This document shows, one piece after another, positions 5,796 through 12,371 of a DNA stretch of 12,371 bases (position 1 is its first letter; the number at the start of each line of letters is the position of its first letter). The notes beneath the pieces are model-generated. The model did not search any database, had not been told where the DNA came from, and worked only from the letters and a program-made list of their open reading frames with translations. Source of the DNA: Methanobacteriota archaeon. GTDB lineage: Archaea > Methanobacteriota > Methanobacteria > Methanobacteriales > Methanobacteriaceae. The translations under genes were made by a program, and so were the position numbers. The stretch spans positions 1-12,371 of the forward strand of contig JAEZRD010000064.1 in NCBI GenBank assembly GCA_023440975.1. The letters run 5' to 3'.

Positions 5796-6650
5796 CCCAT
5801 CACCTGAAGCATCACTATCATCATTCCCACTAGAAGATTTACTAGTCCAATCAATAACCTCATCATTTAAGTCTGTAAAATCCACAATCGGAATTAAACC
5901 AGCAGTTTTTATTACTTCAGTAATTATTTCTGATCTTAACATTTGAGAATAAGTAAGTGAATCTTCAGATTCTAAAAGTTTACCATAACCTGATAAATCT
6001 AATTCAGCCCCTTCTTCACTAAATTGTAAATCAGTTATAAAACCGTGTAAACTATGTTCATATCCTTTAAGAAAAGTTTCTAACTTAGCATTTACTTTAT
6101 CATTAATCAATTTTTGTTTTAATTTTATAATTGATTCATCACTATTTTCACTTGGATTTTTAAATAAAAATTTTTTATTTATTTCATCAGTTATTTCATC
6201 TGTGATTTTATCCCTATATTCGTCGACATCTTTTTGGCTTAAAATTTTTAAACTTTCATCTGCTTGTTTCCATGCTGATTTAAGCAGTACTTGAACTCCT
6301 TTATAAATGATTTTTTTATCTACATCTTCAAGATTAGGTAAAGATATTTTCCCGGTACTGGTAGGTCCCGTATAATCATTTTCCCATTCAATGCTATAGA
6401 AATTATTATAATAAAAAGTTTCAAGAATTTCTCCTTGATGTAAATTAAATCCTTCATCCTCACTATCAGATTCTTCCTCTGAGTCTTCATCTTTAGTTTC
6501 ATCTTTATCCTCAGATTCCTTTTCTGATTTACTAAGATTTTCATCTCCACTTCTGTAAGGCTTAAAATTCTCTTCATCAGTTTTATAAACCTCTAACTCT
6601 TGAATTTTACTACTAGCAGCTTTTGGTCTTAAAATATTAATATCTAACAT
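5391..6650 (-). CDS. Tail hub, N-terminal half, with C-terminal transglutaminase/C71-like peptidase domain
   Basis: This is a 419-residue protein. Residues 1-35 start MLDINILRPK. Residues 36-67 are an acidic Ser/Glu/Asp linker. Residues 68-265 resemble the N-terminal half of XkdQ-type hub proteins, with YSIEWENDYTGPTSTGKISL, ITDLQFSEEGAELDLSGYG and a helix before GLIPIVDF. A second Ser/Gly/Asp linker spans 270-290. Residues about 291-419 look like a papain/transglutaminase-fold peptidase: Cys325 in GADCYSLTAALYY, His359 or His360 in SGSHHTIQLYRNGSW, and Asp371 or Asp372, giving a Cys-His-Asp triad. Family C71 pseudomurein endoisopeptidases of methanogen viruses use this triad, so a tail-borne cell-wall hydrolase is inferred. 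No pseudomurein-binding repeats are seen. The chain stops where the next gene takes up the zinc-ribbon and the rest of the hub, 38 nt later in another frame. Confidence 0.7.
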   Translation of the reverse strand: MLDINILRPKAASSKIQELEVYKTDEENFKPYRSGDENLSKSEKESEDKDETKDEDSEEESDSEDEGFNLHQGEILETFYYNNFYSIEWENDYTGPTSTGKISLPNLEDVDKKIIYKGVQVLLKSAWKQADESLKILSQKDVDEYRDKITDEITDEINKKFLFKNPSENSDESIIKLKQKLINDKVNAKLETFLKGYEHSLHGFITDLQFSEEGAELDLSGYGKLLESEDSLTYSQMLRSEIITEVIKTAGLIPIVDFTDLNDEVIDWTSKSSSGNDDSDASGDGSMSESEAWEWAEKVPYNHGTSTHDPKEAFEKLDNGTGADCYSLTAALYYIFNFKVGIKARDICYHSPYANSGSHHTIQLYRNGSWDDCAGEYREHTSTNFHVISSRSGEHVCRESGGTKDSYPAYSSCPYSSNG

Positions 6651-6654
6651 AAAA

Positions 6655-7026
6655 TTAAATATTCACTACAATATCAGGAATTTCACGAACAAGAATACTT
6701 AATTGTAATATACCTGCTTGACCTTTATTGTATGTCTTAGTAATTACAATTTCAGCATTAAACATTCCCATATATCTTGAAACAACTTCACAAGGATTAT
6801 TATTCATATACTCAAATACTTCATCATAAACATCTGGTCTATCAATTGGAGTATCTACTTGTGCTGTAAATGTATACTCTCTAGGAATAAATTGACCTTT
6901 ACTTACAAATTCTGATCCATTTAAAATCTTGGTTCTAAGTAATTCTCTTCGATTATAAGATTCTGTGGCTGTAATGTCTTCAGCATAAAAGAGAAATCCA
7001 TCAATTTCAACATTTTCTTCAACCAT
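6655..7026 (-). CDS. XkdP-like baseplate protein without LysM domain
   Basis: The 123-residue protein is beta-rich: EIDGFLFYAEDI, then a KILNGSEFVSKGQFIPREYT segment, a DRPDVYDEVFEYMNNNPCEV helix, then FNAEIVITKTYNKGQAGILQ and a final ILVREIPDIV strand. This order (a 'G-x-x-hydrophobic' strand, a P-x-x-Y helix, 'fNAeVvI', a gap with Gly, then a strand ending in an E-x-x-x hydrophobic) recalls the N-terminal domain of XkdP/gp53-type baseplate proteins, which lie between tape measure and hub in contractile tails. Those proteins usually end in a LysM domain; none is present here. The start is ATG, and a weak TGATGAT element lies upstream. Its stop is 4 nt before the hub gene's start, so coupling is likely. 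The position is more convincing than the sequence match. Confidence 0.55.
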   Translation of the reverse strand: MVEENVEIDGFLFYAEDITATESYNRRELLRTKILNGSEFVSKGQFIPREYTFTAQVDTPIDRPDVYDEVFEYMNNNPCEVVSRYMGMFNAEIVITKTYNKGQAGILQLSILVREIPDIVVNI

Positions 7027-7048
7027 AAAAAATCATCAATTAAAAATT

Positions 7049-9934
7049 TTATTTCCATTGCTCTAAAGCACCAATAACAACTTGTTGAGCTTCTTTCATA
7101 CTCATATTTCTAGCATCAACTTTCATAGAACCTTCACCAAAATGTAAATGCTTATTTGTAATATTAGTTCCACCAATTGCATGAACACCTCCACTAACAA
7201 GTTTCATATTCTGAGCTTGACGACCCATTTCATAACGAATATATTTATTATAATCATTTAAACCTTGGATATTTTTCCTATCAAAATCAACTTTACTATT
7301 AACTTTTAAAGTAGGATTTCCAAAGCTTTCTACAATTCCTCTTGCATAATTTTGGCTTGTAGCAAAAGTATTATTAGCACTTTTCATCATTTGATATGGC
7401 AAACTAGCAAACTCCCAAGCAACTGTTCTTTGAATTTTACCTGGAGAATGAGCTTCTAATCCACTTAAAAAGTTACTAACAATTTGTGATGCAATTTGTT
7501 TAGCTTTAGAATATAATTGACTACCTGCACTCATCATTCTTGTACCAATTTGAAGAAATTCTTGATAAACTTTCTCAGGTAGAGATTTAATATTATTAAC
7601 AACCCCATTTAAGATGTTTCTACCAACAGTACTAGCACTACTTAAAGCTTGTGAAGCAAAACTTATAATTCTCATAACTGTACTAGTTAAAATTGAACTT
7701 AACTTTCCAGGTAAAGCTTTAATTGTATTAATTACACCATTAATAATATTTCTACCTGCTATACGAGCACGACTCATAGATTGGGTTCCAAATCGTGTAA
7801 TTCTTTGTATAACTTTTAAAAGCCAAGTCCAAACTTTATTAGGTGCAGTTTTAATACTATTAATTAAACCATTAAGTAAGTTTTTACCTGCAAGACGAGC
7901 TTTTATCCCTATTTGTGATGCAAAATGTGTAATTTTCTGAATTATTTGATTTATAAAACCTGCAACTCTTGATGGAATACTAGCTAAAAAACTTGGAAAT
8001 TGTTTTAAACTATTGCCTGCATTCATAACACTAGCTCGAATATTATCCATAGTTACACTAATACCTCTAGCAATATTAACAAAAAGATTTATTACACTAG
8101 CTAACAATCCTATTACAAAAGCAAAAGCACGAATACCAATACTAACAATATTAATAACTATTACAGCACTTTTCAAAACTCCAATTAAAATTTGAATGGG
8201 AATACTAGCAGCATTAATATCAGAACCACTACTTCCTGAAGTAAGAGCACTCCAAAGATTTCCAAGAGCCCCACCCATTTCACTTAAAGCAGGTTGCAAT
8301 GTATTCCATGCTTGTCCAATACTAATAAAAGCTTGTTGGAGACTAGAAAATAATTGTTGACCTTCAAGACTATTTTTAAAAGACTCCCAATAACCCATCG
8401 CACTAGCCAAATAACTATTAATACCACTAAAAGCACTATTAAAACTATTAGCTATCCTCTCAATCGTTGGTGTTAAAGCTCCAAAACTATTAATTAATCC
8501 TTGAACTGGATCTCCTGAGTCCATACCTCCAAAAATATTACCAAAAATATCATTAATAATAGTAGCTCCATCTTTTACAACATTTTTTAAGGTACTAAAT
8601 CCATTCTCAATAGTTGTAATAGTAGATTTAACAGCACTTGAACCTGTAAAAGCCGACCATAAACGACTTAAGCCTGCCTGAATACTACTAATCATTCCAT
8701 TAAAATTATCCCAATATCCAAAAGCTTTACCTATCTCATAAAAAGCCCCAATAATCAATGCAATAGCAGCAGCAACAGCTATAGCAGGTATGATAACAGC
8801 AGATAAACTAGCCATTAAACCAACATTAGCACTAGATGCAGCCATAGCACTGGCCTTCTCAGCATCACTAACAACAATCAAACCTTCCTTAGCAGCCATC
8901 TCTTCAGCAGTAGCAGTAGTAACACCTAACTTACTTGCAGCTTCCTCAATTTCACTAGCAGTAACAAGCCTACTTGAAGCAGCATTAGCAATATTACTAG
9001 CTGTACTAGAATTAGTTATAATATTAAAAACATCAATTAAACTTTTAACACCATTCATAGCTACTCCAAAATCACCAAGAGTAGATGTAACTACACTAAT
9101 AGCACTAGCAATTATAACAAACCCCTTTGCCACATTACCTCCACTCATCTCATTTAAATTAATGAATGCTTTAGCTACACCTTTAAGAATAGGAAGCAAC
9201 TCTTTACCAATACTTTTACCTGCTACACTGAATTTCTTCTGCAAAGTAGCTATAATACCAGTAGTAGTATTCATTAACTGGTCAGTATCGCCCATTATAG
9301 CATTTACAGCTTTAAAATATCCAGTTACATCGGTTTCACTACCACTCCAACCATTATTTTTCAATGCTTCTTCACTAAAACCATACCTTTTAAGATATTG
9401 ACTAGCACCATATAATCCATTACTTAATTTAGTTAAAGCGGTAGTAGCTATATCACTAGAACCAGTCATAGCATACATATAAGAACCAAATTGTACAAAA
9501 TCAGGCACAATAGCTTCCAAATTCTTACCAGTTAAACCAGTTTCTGCTTGAAAAGACTTAAGAGCAGGAATAACACTTTGCATACTCATTAAACCTTTAT
9601 TAGTTTCACTATCAATAGTATTGTATAAACTTTCTATACCTTCCTCACTATCAGCCATACTATTTAATAAAACCTTATTAACTTCAGCTTTTTCACTACC
9701 ACCAAAAATAAGACTACTTAAACTTTTACCAGTTATATTACCAATCAAGCTTAAAATAGTACTATTCACACCTGAAAGTGCACCAGTAATAGAACTAATC
9801 TTATTATAAGCATTACTAAAAGTACCACCACTAGAACTACTTAAATTAGAAATAGTTGAAGAAATACTATTAGTTACATTAGTAACTTGATCTTCACCTT
9901 TAAAAACAATTAAAACATCTTCACTACTAACCAT
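7049..9934 (-). CDS. Tail tape measure protein
   Basis: At 961 residues this is the longest gene in the window, placed just after the chaperone frames as in nearly all tailed phages. It is Ala/Ser/Ile-rich and mostly helical. Strongly hydrophobic segments lie near residues 370-398 (VIIPAIAVAAAIALIIGAF) and 578-625, as is usual for tape measures that insert into the host membrane during injection. A 44-residue tandem repeat occupies 639-813. The C-terminal part has the familiar tape-measure signature AHSPGK and a long Met/Gln-rich tail. The ATG overlaps the end of the chaperone extension frame by 8 nt (ATGGTTAG, stop 9929-9927), giving translational coupling with only a weak Shine-Dalgarno site. 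Tail length should scale with this protein's length. Confidence 0.9.
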   Translation of the reverse strand: MVSSEDVLIVFKGEDQVTNVTNSISSTISNLSSSSGGTFSNAYNKISSITGALSGVNSTILSLIGNITGKSLSSLIFGGSEKAEVNKVLLNSMADSEEGIESLYNTIDSETNKGLMSMQSVIPALKSFQAETGLTGKNLEAIVPDFVQFGSYMYAMTGSSDIATTALTKLSNGLYGASQYLKRYGFSEEALKNNGWSGSETDVTGYFKAVNAIMGDTDQLMNTTTGIIATLQKKFSVAGKSIGKELLPILKGVAKAFINLNEMSGGNVAKGFVIIASAISVVTSTLGDFGVAMNGVKSLIDVFNIITNSSTASNIANAASSRLVTASEIEEAASKLGVTTATAEEMAAKEGLIVVSDAEKASAMAASSANVGLMASLSAVIIPAIAVAAAIALIIGAFYEIGKAFGYWDNFNGMISSIQAGLSRLWSAFTGSSAVKSTITTIENGFSTLKNVVKDGATIINDIFGNIFGGMDSGDPVQGLINSFGALTPTIERIANSFNSAFSGINSYLASAMGYWESFKNSLEGQQLFSSLQQAFISIGQAWNTLQPALSEMGGALGNLWSALTSGSSGSDINAASIPIQILIGVLKSAVIVINIVSIGIRAFAFVIGLLASVINLFVNIARGISVTMDNIRASVMNAGNSLKQFPSFLASIPSRVAGFINQIIQKITHFASQIGIKARLAGKNLLNGLINSIKTAPNKVWTWLLKVIQRITRFGTQSMSRARIAGRNIINGVINTIKALPGKLSSILTSTVMRIISFASQALSSASTVGRNILNGVVNNIKSLPEKVYQEFLQIGTRMMSAGSQLYSKAKQIASQIVSNFLSGLEAHSPGKIQRTVAWEFASLPYQMMKSANNTFATSQNYARGIVESFGNPTLKVNSKVDFDRKNIQGLNDYNKYIRYEMGRQAQNMKLVSGGVHAIGGTNITNKHLHFGEGSMKVDARNMSMKEAQQVVIGALEQWK
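7496..8020 (-). repeat. 44-residue (132-nt) tandem repeats in the tape measure
   Basis: Three consecutive units start exactly 132 nt apart: AGKNLLNGLINSIK at 7891, AGRNIINGVINTIK at 7759 and VGRNILNGVVNNIK at 7627. Each is followed by a P-x-K/P-x-x-V segment and an I-x-x-I-x-x-F-x-x-Q segment. A more diverged unit precedes them (from about 8020, AGNSLKQFPS) and a partial one follows (from 7495, ending in SGLEAHSPG). Repetition at the protein level is clear, while DNA identity is lower, so these are old duplications. Tape measures often use periodic helical units to set length. Confidence 0.85.
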
Positions 9935-10145
9935 AATTACTTCTTTCTTTTTCTAATTTCTCCATCTCTTCTTTTTCAAATAATAATTGTTGATGATATT
10001 TAATTATAAGAAATCTAATTTCTGGATTAAACTTGTGTTTAATAATATATGGGATACTATAACCATGATTTTGGCTTATTCGAAAATAAATTTCTCCTTG
10101 CCAACTAGTTGCTAGTTGGAAAAAGTTTCTCTTCAGATTCGTTAT
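9927..10145 (-). CDS. Frameshifted C-terminal extension of the tail assembly chaperone
   Basis: In the frame one nucleotide ahead of the chaperone, there is an uninterrupted frame from just after a TAA at 10148-10146 to TAG at 9929-9927, about 72 codons. It contains no ATG, GTG or TTG until a Met about 14 codons before the end, so it has no plausible start of its own. The peptide from the junction reads QLATSWQGEIYFRISQNHGY, continues with a PEIRFLIIKYHQQLLFEKE helix, and is protein-like. A helical C-terminal extension that overlaps the tape measure start is the expected place and type of the 'T' part of G/GT or XkdN-type chaperones. Fusion to the upstream frame would give about 299 residues. 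Expression by frameshifting is inferred. Confidence 0.7.
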   Translation of the reverse strand: MTNLKRNFFQLATSWQGEIYFRISQNHGYSIPYIIKHKFNPEIRFLIIKYHQQLLFEKEEMEKLEKERSNYG

Positions 10146-10827
10146 TTAACCCATAATAATCCATTAATTTGATAAATAATGCAATACGAGGATAAAATGG
10201 GAATTGATTTTTCCAAAATTCTTTTCTTTTTTCTATTTCACCATTAAAATCAGGAGGTGTAACTTGATAAGCTAAAAATTCATTAATCATATCTGCTTTA
10301 TCAGTAATCTGAGATTCAACTAATCTTTGATTTAAATCTTCAACAACATTTTTCTCTTCTTTACTCATCTCCTCATTATTTTGAGCTTTTCTAAATGTAG
10401 TCTTTTCAGATTCAGACATATCCTTGTAAAGATCTATATGTTGTTCTGAAAATTTAATGGCTCTAGAATCTTCTAATGGTGCTATTTGAAAGTATAGGTC
10501 TTTAAATCCTTCACCATTCACATTTAAATGCATATGAATAGTTTTATTCTTATCAATATCAAAAATATTTAATAATTCTTGTTCAGTTGTAACATTTTCC
10601 TTTAATTTCTTACAAGCTTCAATAGTAGAATCTGGGTCATATTTTCTTGTATATTCTTTATACTTTCTAACAGTCTTTTTAATCTTTTTTAACTCAGTTT
10701 TTGTTACATGCTGTTTGTTTTCTATTTTAAATATTATACTTTGCTCATAGGGTGTTAATTTGTTATATGGAAGTTTTTCTATCTCTGTTGGTAGAATATT
10801 TTTTTCATAATACTTGTTAACATCCAT
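10105..10827 (-). CDS. Tail assembly chaperone (zero-frame product)
   Basis: The 240-residue protein is charged and mostly helical. The first half is rich in Lys/Glu (YNKLTPYEQSIIFKIENKQH, KKIKKTVRKYKEY), a beta segment IHMHLNVNGEGFKDLYFQIA lies near 95-115, and the end is FYPRIALFIKLMDYYGL. It is not a strong match to a named family by eye. It is called by position, between tail tube and tape measure, and by the overlapping second frame typical of G/GT and XkdN-like chaperones, which bind the tape measure and recruit tube subunits. The annotated ATG at 10827 lacks a nearby Shine-Dalgarno site. A strong GAGAGGGG (10865-10858) lies about 6 nt before an in-frame ATA at 10851, so the true start may be eight codons earlier on a non-standard codon. 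Confidence 0.65.
   Translation of the reverse strand: MDVNKYYEKNILPTEIEKLPYNKLTPYEQSIIFKIENKQHVTKTELKKIKKTVRKYKEYTRKYDPDSTIEACKKLKENVTTEQELLNIFDIDKNKTIHMHLNVNGEGFKDLYFQIAPLEDSRAIKFSEQHIDLYKDMSESEKTTFRKAQNNEEMSKEEKNVVEDLNQRLVESQITDKADMINEFLAYQVTPPDFNGEIEKRKEFWKNQFPFYPRIALFIKLMDYYGLNNESEEKLFPTSN
10108..10145 (-). promoter_or_regulatory. Predicted programmed frameshift window in the chaperone gene
   Basis: Only between 10145 and 10108 are both frames open, so any shift must occur here. In the zero frame the codons at 10128-10117 are AAA CTT TTT CCA. A tRNA-Phe on TTT (10122-10120) can move forward one base to TTC with full pairing, giving KLF then QLATS; the 'TTT C' context resembles the +1 site of influenza PA-X. 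A -2 slip on the run of five T residues would reach the same frame. The zero frame ends four codons later with TAG at 10107-10105. Confidence 0.6.
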
Positions 10828-10870
10828 TTGTTTTTCATTTGTTTTTTCTATTGTAATCCCCTCTCTAACT

Positions 10871-10879
10871 AAAAAAAAA
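10871..10879 (-). terminator. T9 tract after the tail tube gene, possible archaeal-type terminator or attenuator
   Basis: On the minus strand a run of nine T residues lies about 30 nt after the tail tube stop codon (10907) and before the chaperone. Oligo-T tracts alone can terminate archaeal RNA polymerase, so partial termination here could keep tube and sheath mRNA more abundant than chaperone mRNA. No convincing hairpin precedes it, only a weak 5-bp AACTA/TAGTT pairing. In AT-rich DNA a chance run is possible. Confidence 0.35.
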
Positions 10880-10906
10880 TAGGTTTTATAGTTTTATTAT
10901 TTTATT

Positions 10907-11326
10907 TTAATCATCTATTTCATAACTTTTAAAGGTTAAAGCATTACCCTTAATTGAGCGTTCTAATCCTTTTTCAAATGTTTTACCTAAATCAGATATG
11001 CTACAATTATAAATTGTTTCAGCCCTTTGGAATTCTCCATTACTATCTTCAAGATAACAGGTAATGCTCATATCTTGTTTTTTTAATTGATTAGTGAAAT
11101 ATTCATCAAAATAGGAGTAATCTGCGGCTCCTGATAATTCAAAAGTTATTTCAATATCTCCAAGATTATAACCATAAGCAAAATGACTGCTACAAGAATT
11201 CCGATATTCAACTTTCAATTTCTTTTCTATTTTACAAGATTCACATATAACCTCTCCCAGTGTTCCAACACTTACTTCTGCAAGATCATATGTTTTGATA
11301 TTACCATAACTATCGTTTTCTGCCAT
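10907..11326 (-). CDS. Tail tube protein
   Basis: This 139-residue protein starts MAENDSYGNIKTYDLAEVSV. It lies directly after the sheath gene and before the chaperone, the conserved place of the tube protein. The sequence is beta-rich, with VSVGTLGEVICESCKIEKKL, then LGDIEITFELSG and, near the end, IKGNALTFKSYEI, consistent with the small tube fold of contractile tails (XkdM/DUF2001-like). A TTG five codons upstream (11338) would add MESI, but GGAGAG lies immediately before the ATG at 11326 and forms part of that upstream stretch, so the ATG is chosen. Four cysteines, including CESC, are unusual for tube proteins. Tube subunits stack as hexamers inside the sheath. Identification is by position and fold-like pattern. 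Confidence 0.7.
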   Translation of the reverse strand: MAENDSYGNIKTYDLAEVSVGTLGEVICESCKIEKKLKVEYRNSCSSHFAYGYNLGDIEITFELSGAADYSYFDEYFTNQLKKQDMSITCYLEDSNGEFQRAETIYNCSISDLGKTFEKGLERSIKGNALTFKSYEIDD

Positions 11327-11345
11327 TATACTCTCCAATTATTAT

Positions 11346-12371
11346 TTAGGTTATTTCTTCTGCTACTGTTAAATCAGCTTCACCAATATAACAACTTACA
11401 TCAATGGCTAGTGTGCTATTTACTGGAACAATTTTACCTGTAATGAATAAACTGAATGGGTTTATTTGACTTTCTATAACATTAATTTCAAAGTCTTTAT
11501 GGATGTATCCATTATTATATTCATTTTCAAGGTAGGTTTCACAATCCGATTTTATATATCTTAAATTTGTTTCAGTTTCGTTACGTTTTAGTTGTGGGGA
11601 AATGATTTTGAATAATTCTCTTATTTGGTGATCCGCATTTCTTCGAGCATGTAAGAGACTGTCATTAGGTCTTTCTTCAGATTCTTCAATACTAAAAGCT
11701 GTACTTACTCCGCAGCATATACAAGGTTTTATTGGATTTATACAAACTTCGTCTCTGTTAAATATTATCCCTGCACTGAATAAAGCATCTTCTTCTTCTA
11801 TACTTCGTTCTTTAAATGTTCCAGGTTCAATACTTCGATAATAGGAGTATCCTGGTTCTTCATAATAAGGTGTTAATGCTATATTTGCTATTGTTCTTCC
11901 AAAATATTCTTCTTCAACTAAGTAGATTCTTGACTTTTGAATATATGTTTCCTGTTTAGGATCAGTATATTTAATAAGTGTACTATCATCTCCTGGAATT
12001 TGGAAGTATGCAATCCTTAGGTCACCAGTTGATGTTAAGTTTTTAATGAAGCTTTCTACCGTATACATAAAGCTAATATCAGTAATTCCAACAAATGCTA
12101 AAAGTGTTATATCTCGTTTTTTACTAGTAATATTAAGTGCGGTTATCCAATCTTCAATTGTTGGATTTTCCCCCATATCTATGGCATAAACATGATTTAC
12201 ACCTATATCTGTGGTACTGGTTTTAGAAGATTCTATAAAAAAATCTTTCAATACATTTAATAAAGGGTTAGGAGTATTATTGTTTTCTACACCTAATCCT
12301 CCACTTTCAACAGTTTTATTTGCTGTTTTATAATTTTTAAATTTTAGTAATGTATTTGCTTTGGTGGTATT
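11346..12371 (-). CDS. Tail sheath protein, C-terminal part (5' end outside window)
   Basis: The frame is open from the right edge to TAA at 11346, giving 341 readable residues. A TTG at 12251 could be read as a start, but the frame continues 40 codons further to the window edge with sheath-like sequence (SGGLGVENNNTPNPLLNVL then KDFFIES), so that start is rejected. The pattern VNHVYAIDMGENPTIEDWI fits the Rossmann-like part of sheath proteins, where a subunit reads 'V-x-x-VYVI-D' before a W. The C-terminal region, RNADHQIRELFKIISPQLKR, then YLENEYNNGYI and ITGKIVPVNSTLAIDVSCYI, matches the conserved sheath end: a helix, a short 'G-x-hydrophobic' turn and two beta strands that interlock neighbouring subunits. 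This is the main evidence for a contractile tail. A Cys cluster (KPCICCG) lies mid-chain. Confidence 0.75.
   Translation of the reverse strand, partial: NTTKANTLLKFKNYKTANKTVESGGLGVENNNTPNPLLNVLKDFFIESSKTSTTDIGVNHVYAIDMGENPTIEDWITALNITSKKRDITLLAFVGITDISFMYTVESFIKNLTSTGDLRIAYFQIPGDDSTLIKYTDPKQETYIQKSRIYLVEEEYFGRTIANIALTPYYEEPGYSYYRSIEPGTFKERSIEEEDALFSAGIIFNRDEVCINPIKPCICCGVSTAFSIEESEERPNDSLLHARRNADHQIRELFKIISPQLKRNETETNLRYIKSDCETYLENEYNNGYIHKDFEINVIESQINPFSLFITGKIVPVNSTLAIDVSCYIGEADLTVAEEIT

Noticed and set aside
6320..6577. Minus-strand 85-codon frame inside the hub N-terminal gene
   Set aside because: It is a Lys/Ile-rich shadow in another frame of a gene with recognisable domains; it has no ribosome binding site of its own.
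8790..9401. Plus-strand open frame of 203 codons opposite the tape measure
   Set aside because: It is rich in Leu/Ala/Ile because it mirrors the Ala/Ser codons of the tape measure. It has no convincing ribosome binding site, no domain, and lies wholly inside a well-supported gene.
11183..11443. Plus-strand 86-codon frame opposite the sheath/tube junction
   Set aside because: It spans the boundary of two supported minus-strand genes, has low-complexity Phe/Leu-rich content and shows no initiation signal.
11740..11780. KPCICCG cluster in the sheath as a zinc finger
   Set aside because: Three close cysteines without a second pair or histidines do not make a recognisable zinc site; noted only as an oddity.
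12251..12251. TTG at 12251 as the start of the sheath gene
   Set aside because: The frame is open without a stop to the right edge and the extra 40 codons read as plausible sheath sequence, so the true start lies outside the window.

Overview
The window reads as the tail module of a contractile-tailed (myovirus-like) virus, provirus or phage-derived tail particle. The DNA is very AT-rich, and every credible gene lies on the minus strand in one closely packed array, so the genes are read from right to left. The host is most likely a low-GC methanogenic archaeon of the Methanobrevibacter/Methanosphaera type. The reasons are a Cys-His-Asp (transglutaminase/C71-like) peptidase inside the tail hub, as expected for cutting pseudomurein cross-links; an Ig-like domain of the style common in methanogen surface proteins; an intein; TTG starts; Shine-Dalgarno sites; and an archaeal-looking TATA box. 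A low-GC Firmicute phage is the main alternative. TGA is used as a stop, so the standard code applies.

Layout in transcription order (right to left). 12371-11346: tail sheath, 5' end outside the window. 11326-10907: tail tube. 10827-10105: tail assembly chaperone. 10145-9927: an open frame with no usable start that looks like the frameshifted second half of the chaperone. 9934-7049: tape measure with 44-residue repeats. 7026-6655: XkdP-like baseplate protein. 6650-5391: N-terminal half of the hub plus a peptidase domain. 5352-3805: zinc-ribbon plus C-terminal half of the hub, interrupted by a 146-residue mini-intein. 3808-3152: OB-fold spike/baseplate protein. 3130-2204: gp25/XkdS-like wedge protein fused to an Ig-like domain. 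2184-1732 and 1729-1505: two small related fibre-associated proteins. 1495-317: BspA/DUF285-type leucine-rich-repeat protein, a likely receptor-binding tip. 316-147: intergenic palindrome and a candidate promoter. 146-1: start of a collagen-like fibre gene, 3' end outside the window.

How it works together: sheath and tube form the contractile tail, the chaperone and its predicted frameshift product load the tape measure, and the tape measure sets tail length. The split hub with its peptidase, the OB-fold protein and the wedge-like protein make the puncturing baseplate. The Ig, DUF285 and collagen-like proteins contact the cell surface. No capsid, terminase, baseplate-J, lysis, integrase or regulatory gene is visible, so virus and tailocin-like particle cannot be separated from this window alone.

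Most interesting points: a predicted +1 (or -2) programmed frameshift in the chaperone; a mini-intein whose C+1 cysteine is also a predicted zinc ligand of the hub; a hub divided between two genes at a peptidase insertion; and a motif shared by three consecutive baseplate/fibre proteins.
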